Positions 52,672 through 62,139 are shown, counted from the first letter of the stretch. The stretch is DNA of 64,000 nucleotides from Paraburkholderia bannensis (GCF_014200455.1 NZ_JACHBW010000021.1:53139-117138), one strand, 5' to 3'. Notes: generated from the letters alone by a model not told the origin. Numbers and translations: made by a program.

Positions 52672-55035
52672 TCAGTCGAGCGGCATCCTGAACCCCACCA
52701 CGCCCGGATCGTCCGTCGGCGTGACCGTGAAGCCCATCGCCCGCGCCAGACCGATCATCGGCGCGTTCTCGCGCAGCGCCTCGCCCAGCAGCCAGTGCGT
52801 GCCGCGCGAGCGCGTATAGGCGATGATGCGCTCCATCAGCAGGCGGCCCAGCCCGCGCCCCTTGAGCGTCGAGAGAACCGCCACGGCGAATTCGGCGGTC
52901 TCGTTGTCCGGATCGGATACCGCACGCGCCACTCCGAGCGTGCGCGGCTTGCCGTCCTCGCCCACCACGCTCGCGATCAGCGCCATCTCCCGGTCGTAGT
53001 CGATCTGCGTCATGCGCGCGAGTTGCGAATGATCGAAGCTGCGTACCGCCGAGAAAAACCGCAGACGCAAATCGTCGGGCGTCATCGATTCGACGAAGGC
53101 GCGGTGCATGTCCTCGTCTTCGGGGCGGATCGGGCGGATCGTCAGCGGTTCGCCGTGCCAGTCGATGGTTTCTTCCAGACGGCGCGGGTAGGGCATGATC
53201 GCGAAACGGCTGCGCTTTTCGGCCAGCCCGATGCGCGGCGCGACCAGCGCGACGCCGCCTGGCCGCACGCGCAGCGTCAGCTGCAGCCCGACGATCTCGC
53301 GCACCTCGCACACCGTTTGAGACAGCTCCGTGAGCGCGCGCAGCGCCGGCTCGGGCGCCACGCGCCGGGCGTACGGCGACTGCGCGATGATGTCGCGCGA
53401 GAGCACCGGATTGAGCGGCGGCAGGCTGTAGACGCGCAGCGGCGGCGAATAGCCGTCCGGCGAGGGCGCGGAGAAGCGGAACACGGGGCCGAAGTTGTCG
53501 TCGTCGCGAAACTCCACGTTGACATCGACGATGGTGTCCGAAGGCGGCTCGATCTGCGTCACCGTTTCCAGCCCGAACGCCGCAAACAGCCGCGCGGCCT
53601 CCTCGCCTTCCAGCGTATCGCGTCCCGCCGCCAGCGCCGCACGCGCGATGCCCTGAGCCGCTTCGATCGCCGCCGCGCCCTGCGCGGGCAAGCTTTCCGG
53701 CGTCTGCATCAGCAACTCGCGGCCCAGCCGGTAATCGACCAGACGTGCAAACGCGCGCGCCAGCCGCCGCGGCGTCGTATGCACCGGAATGCCGTGCGCG
53801 TGCAGCGCGTCGCGCGTGGCTTCGTCCACGCCGCCGAAAAAGCACGCCAGCATGCCGCGATACGCAAAGCGCTGATGTTCGATCAACGTGCGCGCCACCG
53901 CATCCACCGGCGCGCTGTGCGTGGGCGCGTGCACCACGAAGGCCGTGCCGCTCGAACGCTGCGAGGCCAGCGTCTGCAGGGCCTGGCCGAAATGCTCGGG
54001 CTTCGCGGTATCGCCGAGCACGAGCGGATTAGCCGCCTGCGCGTGCGGCAAGGCGGCCTCCACGGCCGCACGGGTTTCGTCGCTCCATTGCGCGAGGGTG
54101 TCGCCGGCCTTGTTGAAAGCGTCGCGCGCGAGCGTCGCCACGCCGTGGTCGCTGGTGATGAGCGTGGCGGTGTCGCTCGCGGCCACGCGGCCCACGCCCA
54201 GGGTTTCGATTTCGTCGAGCAGGTCGTCGAGCGTATCGACGCGCACCAGCCCCGCGCGCCGGAAAGCCGCCGTGTAAAGCGCGTCGCCGGGCTCGTCGCG
54301 ACCGCTGCGCAGCGCCAGCACCGGCTTGTTGCGGGCCGCCGCGCGCGCCGCCGACATGAACTTGCGCGCCGCCCTGATGCTGTCGACTTCGAGCAGGATC
54401 GCGCGCGTCGACGGATCGCTCGCCAGATAATCGAGCACGTCGCCGACGTCGATATCGGCTTCATCGCCCAGCGCGACCGCGTGGGAAAAGCCCAGGCCGC
54501 GCGCATCGGCCCAGCGCAGCACCGCGTTGGTGAGCGCGTTCGACTGCGAGACCCACGCCACGCCTGCCTTGCGCGCGACCGTGGCGGCCGCGCCCAGTTG
54601 CGCGTTGAGCGCGGGCGTGAGCGCGCCCAGACTGCCCGGGCCGAGTATGCGCAGCAAATGCGGGCGCGCCGCCGCGAGCGCGTGGCGCAGATCGGCGCGA
54701 TCTTCGTCGCTGCGCACCTCGCCGACGATGATGGCCGCGCGCGTGCCCATGCCGCCCAGCCGGTGCACCAGCGCGGGCCAGGTGGCCGGGCGCGTGCAGA
54801 TGATCGCGACACTGGGCGCTTCGGGCAGATCGCCGGCATCGGCAATCACGGGGCGGCCGTCGAAATCAGCCACCTCGCCGGCATGACGCGGATTGACGGC
54901 CCACACCGGCCCGCCGAAGCCGCCTTCGATCAGGCGCTGCCAGACCATCTGGCCGATGCTGCCCTCGCGCTGCGAAGCGCCGATCACGGCCACGGACTTC
55001 GGCTGGAATATCGCGTCGAGATTGCGTACGGTCAC
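52672..55035 (-). CDS. Pat-like protein acetyltransferase: acyl-CoA synthetase (NDP-forming)-like domains plus GNAT domain
   Basis: The 787-residue protein starts at GTG with an excellent AGGAGG. The first 130 residues are a CoA-binding domain (IFQPKSVAVIGASQREGSIGQMVW), followed by two succinyl-CoA ligase-like domains. The C-terminal 160 residues (LTIRPIRPEDEDMHRAFVESM, MTQIDYDREMALIA, LKGRGLGRLLMERII) are a GNAT acetyltransferase. Family members such as PatZ are about 886 residues and acetylate lysines of metabolic enzymes. Here the sequence passes from the start of the ATP-grasp module (FAAFGLETVTQIEPPS) to its late part (NFGPVFRFSAP), missing about 65-100 residues of the nucleotide-binding half. 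So ATP binding is probably lost while acetyl transfer remains. Confidence 0.88.
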   Translation of the reverse strand: MTVRNLDAIFQPKSVAVIGASQREGSIGQMVWQRLIEGGFGGPVWAVNPRHAGEVADFDGRPVIADAGDLPEAPSVAIICTRPATWPALVHRLGGMGTRAAIIVGEVRSDEDRADLRHALAAARPHLLRILGPGSLGALTPALNAQLGAAATVARKAGVAWVSQSNALTNAVLRWADARGLGFSHAVALGDEADIDVGDVLDYLASDPSTRAILLEVDSIRAARKFMSAARAAARNKPVLALRSGRDEPGDALYTAAFRRAGLVRVDTLDDLLDEIETLGVGRVAASDTATLITSDHGVATLARDAFNKAGDTLAQWSDETRAAVEAALPHAQAANPLVLGDTAKPEHFGQALQTLASQRSSGTAFVVHAPTHSAPVDAVARTLIEHQRFAYRGMLACFFGGVDEATRDALHAHGIPVHTTPRRLARAFARLVDYRLGRELLMQTPESLPAQGAAAIEAAQGIARAALAAGRDTLEGEEAARLFAAFGLETVTQIEPPSDTIVDVNVEFRDDDNFGPVFRFSAPSPDGYSPPLRVYSLPPLNPVLSRDIIAQSPYARRVAPEPALRALTELSQTVCEVREIVGLQLTLRVRPGGVALVAPRIGLAEKRSRFAIMPYPRRLEETIDWHGEPLTIRPIRPEDEDMHRAFVESMTPDDLRLRFFSAVRSFDHSQLARMTQIDYDREMALIASVVGEDGKPRTLGVARAVSDPDNETAEFAVAVLSTLKGRGLGRLLMERIIAYTRSRGTHWLLGEALRENAPMIGLARAMGFTVTPTDDPGVVGFRMPLD

Positions 55036-55350
55036 TGTCCCTCCTCGTTATTTTCAATATGCAGCGCGGCAGGCGCATCGCCGCTACCCATCGTGACGAT
55101 GAGAATAGGCGAATCGGTGCCGCCATGCGTCGATCACGCGTGGATATTGCCGCGAGGCAACCCGGACGCCGCGGCGGCATGGCGTCGCGGCGCCAGCATC
55201 ATTCAAAACGTGGCCAGCAGGACAGGCCAAAAGCGGAAAACGTTACCGGTATCGAAGGCCCTGCCGCACGGTATCTGTTGCAAATGCGCAGCCTTCTGAG
55301 GCCATCATTCTGATATCGAAAAATCATCGTAAAATGCGCCAGCCGCCGGG
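55036..55350. other. Divergent intergenic region between the Pat-like gene and a diguanylate cyclase gene
   Basis: These 315 bases hold no supported gene. A TAAAAT at 55330-55335 could be the -10 of the cyclase gene, but its -35 is poor. Confidence 0.4.
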
Positions 55351-55380
55351 ATGTATCGGCGTAGCGCTTTTACGCCCGCG

Positions 55381-56556
55381 ATGCACGTCGACCTTCTCAC
55401 CCTATATTTCCTCGCGATCGGTACCCTTCTCGCCAGCTCCGCGATGACCTTCTGGGAGGTCCGCACTCATCCGCTGCGCAGCAAGGAACTGAAAATACTC
55501 GCCGCAGGCTATGCCACGCTAGCCATTGGCTGCGTGGGCATCATCTATCGCTTCGAATTGCCGGGCGTTTGGGGCTCGGCGCTCAGTAATCTGGTCATGC
55601 TGTGCGGCTATCTGTTGATCGCTCACGGCGTCGCGGTGATGAACGGGCGGCGCTACCGCCTCCTGTCCGCGCTCATCCTGCTGGCCCAGGCGATCGCCTG
55701 GGCGATTTCCGGCGCGCGCGACCTCAACCTGATGTGGATGTATCTGACGGCGATGCCGCTGTCGCTGGCTTCCGCAATGGCCGCGCGCGAACTGCTGCGC
55801 GGCGAAGGCCGCAAATGGGGGCACGCGCGCAATATCGCCGTGCTGGTGACGGGCACGCATGCGGCGCTCTACGCGTTTCGCGCGGCGGTGCTGCCTTGGC
55901 TGGCCATACGTTACGGCCAGGCGATCCTGCCGACGCTCAGCAAGATCACCCTGTACGAAGGCGTGCTGTATTCGGTCGTGCTGCCGATGACGCTGCTGCG
56001 GCTCGTGCGCGAGGAAACCCATAGCCAGCTTTTGCAGGAATCCCAAACGGATTATCTGACCCGTCTGGGCAATCGCCGCTGGTTCTTCGAAGAAGGCGCG
56101 CGCGTGCTGGCTCACGCGGGCAAACACGAGACGCTTGCGCTGCTGGCCTTCGACCTCGACCACTTCAAGGCCATCAACGACCGCTACGGCCACAATACCG
56201 GCGACGAAGTGCTGAAATCGTTCTCGGCGATCGCACGCGGCGTAGTGGGACCGCAGGCGCTGCTCGCGCGCATCGGCGGCGAGGAATTCGCCGCGCTGTT
56301 GCCGGGCCTCGAAAGCGCGCCCGCGCAAGCGATGGGCGAGTTGATCGTGCGGCGCTTCGAACAGACGTCCGCACCCGGCATCGACGGCGCGGGCATGCGC
56401 ACGACCGTGAGCATCGGCCTCGCGTGCAGGGACGGCAACCGGGCAACGCTCGCCGATCTGCTCGCCGCCGCCGACAAGGCGCTCTATCGCGCGAAATCGC
56501 TGGGCGGCAATCGCCTGGAACACGCGGACAGCGATACGCGAACCACGCACGCATAA
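55381..56556 (+). CDS. Membrane-bound diguanylate cyclase (GGDEF)
   Basis: From ATG 55381 the product is 391 residues (ATG 55351 would add ten). Six hydrophobic segments occupy residues 1-200. A GGDEF domain follows with DYLTRLGNRRWFFEEG, FDLDHFKAINDRYGHNTGDEVL and the active-site GGEEF. It makes cyclic di-GMP. The product-inhibition I-site (RxxD before the active site) is replaced by GPQA, so feedback inhibition is probably absent. No PAS or other sensor domain is visible beyond the membrane part. Confidence 0.92.
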   Translation: MHVDLLTLYFLAIGTLLASSAMTFWEVRTHPLRSKELKILAAGYATLAIGCVGIIYRFELPGVWGSALSNLVMLCGYLLIAHGVAVMNGRRYRLLSALILLAQAIAWAISGARDLNLMWMYLTAMPLSLASAMAARELLRGEGRKWGHARNIAVLVTGTHAALYAFRAAVLPWLAIRYGQAILPTLSKITLYEGVLYSVVLPMTLLRLVREETHSQLLQESQTDYLTRLGNRRWFFEEGARVLAHAGKHETLALLAFDLDHFKAINDRYGHNTGDEVLKSFSAIARGVVGPQALLARIGGEEFAALLPGLESAPAQAMGELIVRRFEQTSAPGIDGAGMRTTVSIGLACRDGNRATLADLLAAADKALYRAKSLGGNRLEHADSDTRTTHA

Positions 56557-56558
56557 AA

Positions 56559-56593
56559 AAACGGGCCACTGGGGCAAACCCAGCGGCCCGTTT
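56559..56593. terminator. Bidirectional intrinsic terminator
   Basis: AAACGGGCC at 56559-56567 pairs with GGCCCGTTT at 56585-56593 and CTGGG with CCCAG inside. A tract of A lies before and TTT after. It serves the cyclase gene and prfC, which converge here. Confidence 0.8.
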
Positions 56594-56614
56594 CACTTCC
56601 AGCGGCCAGCCCTT

Positions 56615-58216
56615 TTAAATCGACTTCTTGAACGGCGCGCCCGAGTGTTCGCGCAGTTCGTTGAAGACGATCTTCGGCCAGGCCTTCTGTGCGACGTCGA
56701 TTTCGGAGACGTGCGAAGCCAGATATGTCGGCGCATTCGATGCGTCGTAGGCCATGCGCGCCTCGTACGAATCCGTGAAGCGGCGCAGCTCGACCGGATC
56801 GTCGCAGGTGACCCAGCGCGAGAGGCGATAGCGCGCCGGCATCAGGCGCACCGCCACCTTGTATTCAGCCGCGAGGCGGTGCGACACCACTTCGAACTGC
56901 AGCTGGCCGACCGCGCCCAGAATCGTCGCGCCGCCGTGAATCGGGCGGAACACCTGGATCGCGCCTTCCTCACCGAGCTGCTTGAGCGCTTCGCCCAGCT
57001 GCTTGGCGCGCATCGGATCGACCACTTCGACGGTCTGGAAAATTTCCGGCGCAAAGAAGGGCAGACCGGTGAATTGCAGGTCTTCGCCTTCGGTCAGCGT
57101 GTCGCCCAGGCTCAGCGTGCCGTGGTTAGGAATACCGATGATGTCGCCAGGGTACGCCTCGGCCACGGTTTCGCGGCGCTGCGACAGGAAGCTCACCACG
57201 TTGTTGGCGCGGAAGGTCTTGTTGTTGCGCGTGACCTTCAGTTGCATGCCGCGCTCGAAATGGCCCGAGCACACGCGGATGAACGCCACGCGGTCGCGGT
57301 GCGCCAGATCCATATTGGCCTGCACCTTGAACACCACGCCCGTGAACTTCGGCTCGTCGGGCGACACGGCGCGCTGCACGGCCGCGCGCGGCGAAGGCGG
57401 CGGCGCGAGATCGACCAGCGCGTCGAGAATTTCCTTCACGCCGAAGTTGTTGATCGCCGAACCGAACAGCACCGGCGACTGCTCGCCCGCCAGGAACGCG
57501 TCGCGATCGAAGGTGGGCGTCGCGCCCGTGATCAGTTCGACTTCTTCCTTGGTGCGCTTCCAGTGATAGCCAAAGCGCGCTTCGCCGTCGGCATCGCTGA
57601 TGTTCTGCAGCGTTTCCACCGCGCCGCCCAGCGACTCCTGGCCCGCGCGGAACACGCGCACCTGGTCGCGCTGGATGTCGTAGACGCCCTGGAATTCCTT
57701 GCCCATGCCGATCGGCCAGGTGAACGGCACCGCCGCCACGCCAAGGTGCTGCTCGATTTCGTCGAGCAGGTCGAGCGGCTCGCGCACTTCGCGGTCGAGC
57801 TTGTTGATGAAGGTGAGAATCGGCGTCTTGCGGCTGCGGCAAACTTCGAGCAGCTTGAGCGTCTGCGCTTCCACGCCGTTCGCGCCGTCGATCACCATCA
57901 CGGCCGCGTCAACGGCCGTCAGCACGCGGTACGTGTCTTCCGAGAAGTCCTCGTGGCCCGGGGTGTCGAGCAGGTTGATGACGGCATCGCCGTACTCGAA
58001 CTGCATCACCGAGCTGGCGACCGAAATGCCGCGCTGCTTTTCGATCTCCATCCAGTCGGAGGTCGCAAAGCGGCCGCTTTTCTTGCCCTTCACGGTACCG
58101 GCGATCTGAATCGCGCCCGAGAACAGCAGCAGCTTTTCGGTGAGCGTGGTCTTACCCGCGTCCGGGTGAGAAATGACCGCGAACGTGCGGCGGCGTCTGA
58201 GTTCGGCAACTGACAT
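56615..58216 (-). CDS. prfC: Peptide chain release factor 3
   Basis: From ATG 58216 the protein is 533 residues, as usual for RF3. A longer frame upstream is arginine-rich shadow. It has GTPase motifs G1 (HPDAGKTTLTEK), G3 (DTPGHEDF) and G4 (NKLDRE), then the beta-barrel domains. RF3 is a translational GTPase that recycles RF1 and RF2 after peptide release in the cytoplasm. It stands alone here with a shared terminator. Confidence 0.97.
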   Translation of the reverse strand: MSVAELRRRRTFAVISHPDAGKTTLTEKLLLFSGAIQIAGTVKGKKSGRFATSDWMEIEKQRGISVASSVMQFEYGDAVINLLDTPGHEDFSEDTYRVLTAVDAAVMVIDGANGVEAQTLKLLEVCRSRKTPILTFINKLDREVREPLDLLDEIEQHLGVAAVPFTWPIGMGKEFQGVYDIQRDQVRVFRAGQESLGGAVETLQNISDADGEARFGYHWKRTKEEVELITGATPTFDRDAFLAGEQSPVLFGSAINNFGVKEILDALVDLAPPPSPRAAVQRAVSPDEPKFTGVVFKVQANMDLAHRDRVAFIRVCSGHFERGMQLKVTRNNKTFRANNVVSFLSQRRETVAEAYPGDIIGIPNHGTLSLGDTLTEGEDLQFTGLPFFAPEIFQTVEVVDPMRAKQLGEALKQLGEEGAIQVFRPIHGGATILGAVGQLQFEVVSHRLAAEYKVAVRLMPARYRLSRWVTCDDPVELRRFTDSYEARMAYDASNAPTYLASHVSEIDVAQKAWPKIVFNELREHSGAPFKKSI

Positions 58217-58851
58217 GGATGGAGCGGGTATCACGGATGAATTCGGGCAACCTGCCGCGCGGCGGGGGTTGCGGATGTGGCCGGCGCATCGGCGGCAGCC
58301 GGCCCGGTGGCCAGCGCGGCGGCATGGCCGGCTGCGGCACGGCAGGCGGGCAGCCTGCGCGTCGCGGCCTTCGAGGCGAATAGCACGATCGATCTGAAAA
58401 ACGCGATCGACGTCCGCAGCAGGAAGGCGCCGGGGACGAATGATACACGGCATTACCGCCCACGACTAAGAGTTCGCTGCACGCGCCTGTGAAGCGGCCT
58501 GAGTGGTTGAAACGCTCAAGGTGAGCTTTTACGGGAGGCAAGCGCAAGAGCCGCGCGGCGGTACCGGATGGGGAAGCCCACGTTTGCGATGTGTCGAGCG
58601 AATGCTTCGGAAAGCAGGCAGCGCTGCGGCGTCACGCAGGATCGAACGTGGAAAGAAACCGTTGTGATTCAGTCACATGGACGTTCCGCGTGCCGAAAAC
58701 GGCTGCAGAGGACCGCAAAGGGCCGGACCCGGCCGGAACCTTGAGAAGCGCCCCAGGCGCCGCGCGGATGCGACGCCCTGCGGGCTGCGGCGCGTTTGCC
58801 AGGCCACGCGCCGCTCAGAGGTGAGGATTTACGGGATGCACCGGAGCGCGC
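58217..58851. other. Intergenic region between prfC and an H-NS-family gene
   Basis: About 635 bases without a supported gene. Short plus-strand frames (up to 77 codons) have no start signals or domains. I saw no tRNA and no clear terminator. Confidence 0.45.
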
Positions 58852-59151
58852 TTAATCCTTGATCAGGAAGCGGTCACGGTTCTTCACACCGGCGAGCCAG
58901 GCCGGGGCGCGACCACGTCCGCTCCAGGTTTCACCCGTCTTGGGATTCACATAGCGCGCGGGCAGTGGCGTCTTCTTGCGCGCGGACGCTGCGCCCGCGC
59001 TGGTAAAGCCGAGTTCTTCCGCCGTGATTTCGTATTCAGCGATCTTTGCCTTGATTTCGGCGATCGCCTGCTCGACTTCCTTTTCGCGTGCCGCGGCAAC
59101 TTCCTTGTGCAGCTTTTCGAGTTGGGCGGTCAGTTGCTTATAGCTCGGCAT
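58852..59151 (-). CDS. H-NS histone family DNA-binding protein
   Basis: The 99-residue protein has an N-terminal coiled coil for dimerisation (LTAQLEKLHKEVAAAREKEVEQAIAEIKAKIAEYEITAEELG). The C-terminal DNA-binding part includes YVNPKTGETWSGRGRAPAWL, the betaproteobacterial version of the H-NS AT-hook-like loop. It binds and silences AT-rich DNA. It could act on the AT-rich region near the exopolysaccharide genes, but this is only suggested by composition. GGAG lies about ten bases before the ATG. Confidence 0.92.
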   Translation of the reverse strand: MPSYKQLTAQLEKLHKEVAAAREKEVEQAIAEIKAKIAEYEITAEELGFTSAGAASARKKTPLPARYVNPKTGETWSGRGRAPAWLAGVKNRDRFLIKD

Positions 59152-59290
59152 GAATAGAGATCTCCAGAAGGGATACAGATGGCTATTGTGGCCCTTCTCG
59201 CGCGCGAAAGTACCAAATTACGCGTATTTTTCGCTTATCTCCGTCAAATATTGCCAAGTTTTACACGCACAATCCGAAGTCCTGTGTTCG

Positions 59291-59518
59291 TTAACGAACG
59301 GTTTCGCGATCGGGGCAACCCTTCGCGCGCCGCTCCAGGGCGCACAGCGCCTCGGAAAGGCGCTTGACGCGCCGCATCTGCGACGGCACGAGATCGGCGC
59401 CCGAAACCGCAGCGACACGGCCGCGCAAGTAAGAAAGGGGAATGCGGTCAGTATCGGAGAGCCTTGCAACGACCTGTTCGAGATGCTCAATATCTTTTTC
59501 GAGTTGTTGATGATTCAT
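59291..59518 (-). CDS. Small helical protein of unknown function
   Basis: The 75-residue product begins MNHQQLEKDIEHLEQVVARLSDTDRIPLSYLRGRV and ends in charged helix-like sequence (MRRVKRLSEALCALERRAK). A stop codon lies just upstream in frame, and AGGA touches the ATG. It lies 139 bases upstream of the H-NS-family gene in the same direction and may be co-transcribed. I do not recognise a family. A regulatory or DNA-associated role is guesswork. Confidence 0.55.
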   Translation of the reverse strand: MNHQQLEKDIEHLEQVVARLSDTDRIPLSYLRGRVAAVSGADLVPSQMRRVKRLSEALCALERRAKGCPDRETVR

Positions 59519-59931
59519 TCCTGGCCCCGGGATTTATCCAACCTCAGAAAGACGCCAGTCAAACGGCGTCAGCGCATTCAATGCGGCGCGAAGAAAAAAG
59601 ATTAATTCGGCGCATTATTCTAATTTCGCCGGATTGCAGAATGGAGACAGGCCGATTGACCTGTTTTTTTGGTCATTTTCTCTGCAAGCTTGCTGGTCAA
59701 ACGATTTTCACCAGCTTCGCCAATCGAGATTAAAACGGAAGTGCCCGACCATCCGTTGCCTACCGCACGGAACACCCTGCGCGGTTCGTCCAATCTGGCG
59801 ATAATTAGTCACAAACAAAGCGAAGATTAACGGCGGCTGAAACCGCTGTATATTCCACAGTTGTGCAAGGAATATGCGCCGCGCATTTTTAGCGACCGGG
59901 TCTTCGCGGTGGGTTTGAAAACGGGGTCGGC
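59519..59931. promoter_or_regulatory. Divergent intergenic region upstream of a LuxR-type gene
   Basis: These 413 bases contain no supported gene. The sequence is AT-richer than its surroundings. It contains the promoter listed below and a small stem-loop in the leader (ATGCG/CGCAT at 59874-59886, followed by TTTT). Confidence 0.5.
59827..59854 (+). promoter_or_regulatory. Promoter of the LuxR-type gene
   Basis: TTAACG at 59827-59832 and TATATT at 59849-59854 are 16 bases apart. A small inverted repeat (GCGG/CCGC) lies in the spacer. Confidence 0.5.
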
Positions 59932-61134
59932 GTGAAATTGAATGAATCGGAATACGATTGCCTGTTACACGGCATTTACGCCACGCTCGAACGACCCGCG
60001 GCCTGGAAAGATTTTTGCGCCCAGTTGCGCGCGGCGCTGGACGTCGCCTCGATCCAGCTCAGCGCATTCGACCGTCAGCGCGAGCTGTTCTCCTGGGCCG
60101 ACGGTTTCACGCTGATGGAAACCGAGCCGCTCGAATTCATACCCTCGCTGTACCGCGACGACGCCCGGCTCGAATGGCTGCGCGCCTGTGCGCCCGGCAA
60201 ATGGCTCTATTGCTGCACCGATGTCGGGCACAGTCGCGGCCAGGCGGTGTTCGAGCCCTGCGTGCTGGCGGGCGGCGGTCGCTTCGTCTCGCTATGCAAG
60301 CTGATCGATAGCGGCACGCTCACGGCGATGATCGCCTGCCGCCGCAACGAGGCCGACGGCCCGCTTCCCGAAGCCGGACGCGCGCTGCTCGAACGTCTGA
60401 CACCTCACCTGATACGTGCGATGCGGCTGAGCCTGCGCCGCCTGCTGCCCGACGCCGATTCGCTCGCAGGCCAGCCGCGTGCGCCCGCCATGCTGGTGAG
60501 CGCGATCGGCGAAGTCCTGCACAGCAACGAGCCCGCGCAACGCCTGCTGCGCGCGACCTCGCTGGTGCGCGTGCGCAGCAAACGCATTGCGCTGGCAGCG
60601 CCGTTTCAGACGCGCTTTCTGGAGGATATGGCGATCAGCGAGGCGCGCCTGAAGAACCGTGTGAGCGGCGCGCGGGCCGCTGCGGCGCGGCTGCGGGCAC
60701 TGCGTATCGTCAGCGCGGCAGATCGCGCCGCTGCGAAGGAAAGCAGCGGTGACGAAGCCGGAACACCGCTGCCGGCCGCTCCGGAAGTGCTCTACGCGTT
60801 CTACAGCGTGGTGACGCCGGGCGAGGCCTCGACGGCCGATCTGCGCGCCATGGCGGCGGTCACGTTCTATCACCCGCGATCGGCGCCTGCGGTGGACGAG
60901 CAGGTGCTGGCGACCGCTTTCGACCTTTCGCCAGCCGAATGCCGCATCGTGCATCTACTGGTGGACGGCTTCACGCCCAAGGAAATCGCCGCACGCGTGA
61001 GCGTTCAATACGACACGGTGCGCAAGCAACTACAGTCGATTTATCTGAAAACCGCCACGCGGCGGCAGCCCGATCTGCTGCGCCTGCTGATGAACCTGCC
61101 GACGCGCGGCCGGCCCGGCGCGGACACCCACTGA
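59932..61134 (+). CDS. LuxR-family transcriptional regulator with N-terminal sensor-like region
   Basis: The 400-residue protein starts at GTG with GGGG upstream. Its C terminus has a LuxR-type helix-turn-helix (about residues 325-385, FDLSPAECRIVHLLVDGFTPKEIAARVSVQYDTVRKQLQSIYLKTA). The long N-terminal part (MKLNESEYDCLLHGIYATLERPAAWKDFCAQLRAALD) resembles the ligand or PAS-like domains of orphan Burkholderia LuxR proteins, but I see no acyl-homoserine-lactone residues. The signal and targets are unknown. Its leader has a small stem-loop with a T tract. Confidence 0.85.
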   Translation: MKLNESEYDCLLHGIYATLERPAAWKDFCAQLRAALDVASIQLSAFDRQRELFSWADGFTLMETEPLEFIPSLYRDDARLEWLRACAPGKWLYCCTDVGHSRGQAVFEPCVLAGGGRFVSLCKLIDSGTLTAMIACRRNEADGPLPEAGRALLERLTPHLIRAMRLSLRRLLPDADSLAGQPRAPAMLVSAIGEVLHSNEPAQRLLRATSLVRVRSKRIALAAPFQTRFLEDMAISEARLKNRVSGARAAAARLRALRIVSAADRAAAKESSGDEAGTPLPAAPEVLYAFYSVVTPGEASTADLRAMAAVTFYHPRSAPAVDEQVLATAFDLSPAECRIVHLLVDGFTPKEIAARVSVQYDTVRKQLQSIYLKTATRRQPDLLRLLMNLPTRGRPGADTH

Positions 61135-61188
61135 CGCAGCCCGGACTCATCCCGGCCGCGCCGCTATCCGGCGCTGCTCCCGGATGTC

Positions 61189-61476
61189 TTATTTGCCCTT
61201 GCAGGCGAACACGAGCGTATAGGTGTCGCCGGTCGTCGAGGTATCGACGGTGTCATAACCTGCGCCTGCGCAGCGCACGCGCGCCTGCTGCACGCACGAA
61301 TCGCGGTCGCCGCCCGCCGGGCATTGCACCTGGACCGTGGGACGTCCATCGGAAAGGAACAGCGGCGGACCGCTGCTGCACGCGGACAGCGCCGCGAGCA
61401 ACGCGCAGGCACCCGCCGCGAACGGCAGCCAGCGAAGGGACGACTTGCGAGACGACAACGAAGCAAAACGAGTCAT
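61189..61476 (-). CDS. Small lipoprotein of unknown function
   Basis: From ATG 61476 the 95-residue precursor has a lipoprotein signal peptide (SLRWLPFAAGACALLAALSACSS), with the lipobox LSAC. A short mature part follows with four cysteines (VQCPAGGDRDSC, ARVRCAGAGYD, LVFACKGK), probably two disulfides. The frame upstream of this ATG has no support. It lies near another small exported protein in the same direction. Confidence 0.7.
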   Translation of the reverse strand: MTRFASLSSRKSSLRWLPFAAGACALLAALSACSSGPPLFLSDGRPTVQVQCPAGGDRDSCVQQARVRCAGAGYDTVDTSTTGDTYTLVFACKGK

Positions 61477-61584
61477 GGAGTACCCCGGGGGCGTTCTAGT
61501 TTTTCGACGTTGCGATTGTGCCATGCCGCGTGACGCCTGAGCGCTGTGCGGCTGGCATGGGTCGCGGTTCGCCATCCGGCTCTG

Positions 61585-62139
61585 TCAACGCGATGGCAGC
61601 ATCGTTTTGTAAGGCGGCCGCGCGTGCGGATCGGCGCTTAAGCGCACGAACACCTGCTCGACGTCGGCAACTGCCGATAGCCGCCGCTCCAGCGCCGCGC
61701 GATCGAATTGCGCGCCCGCGCAGCCCTCCGCATAAACGAAGCGCCGCTGCACCGTGATCCACAGACTGGTGCCAGCGAGGCTCGCATCGCCCTCGAACTG
61801 CGTGCGGATCGCCTGGGCGATATCGGCATCGTAGAGATAGGAATTCGGCTTCGTGCACTTGTGCGCGAGCCAGCAGGTCGTGCCGCGTTCGACGCGATAG
61901 TGGGCGTCATCATCGGCATCGGCCCTGGTCATGCGTGGGCCGCGCGGTTGCGGGCAAGCGTCGACCGCATTCGACAGCGCGAAAAACGGGTCGTTATACC
62001 AGTTGCGGATTTCGTTCGGATCGGCGGTCGTGGACTGCGCGTTCGCCGCTGCGGAAAACGTCGCGAAAATCGCTATGGCGAGCGTCGCAGCCCTGAGCGC
62101 CTGCGCATTCGCGCGCCTTGGCGCCTTGTGTTTATGCAT
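61585..62139 (-). CDS. Exported BON-domain protein
   Basis: From ATG 62139, with AGGAGG five bases upstream, the product is 184 residues. It has a signal peptide (about 35 residues, ending near AAANA). A mature part follows with cysteines (VDACPQPRG, TTCWLAHKCTK) and a C-terminal BON-like segment (YDADIAQAIRTQFEGDASLAG, LERRLSAVADVEQVFVRLSADP). BON domains bind phospholipid or other ligands in the envelope. The role of this protein is unknown. Confidence 0.75.
   Translation of the reverse strand: MHKHKAPRRANAQALRAATLAIAIFATFSAAANAQSTTADPNEIRNWYNDPFFALSNAVDACPQPRGPRMTRADADDDAHYRVERGTTCWLAHKCTKPNSYLYDADIAQAIRTQFEGDASLAGTSLWITVQRRFVYAEGCAGAQFDRAALERRLSAVADVEQVFVRLSADPHARPPYKTMLPSR

Noticed and set aside
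52612..55299. 895-codon plus-strand frame over the Pat-like gene
   Set aside because: Antisense shadow of a gene with clear CoA-binding and GNAT domains.
56645..58213. 522-codon plus-strand frame over prfC
   Set aside because: Antisense shadow of prfC with no start signal or domain.
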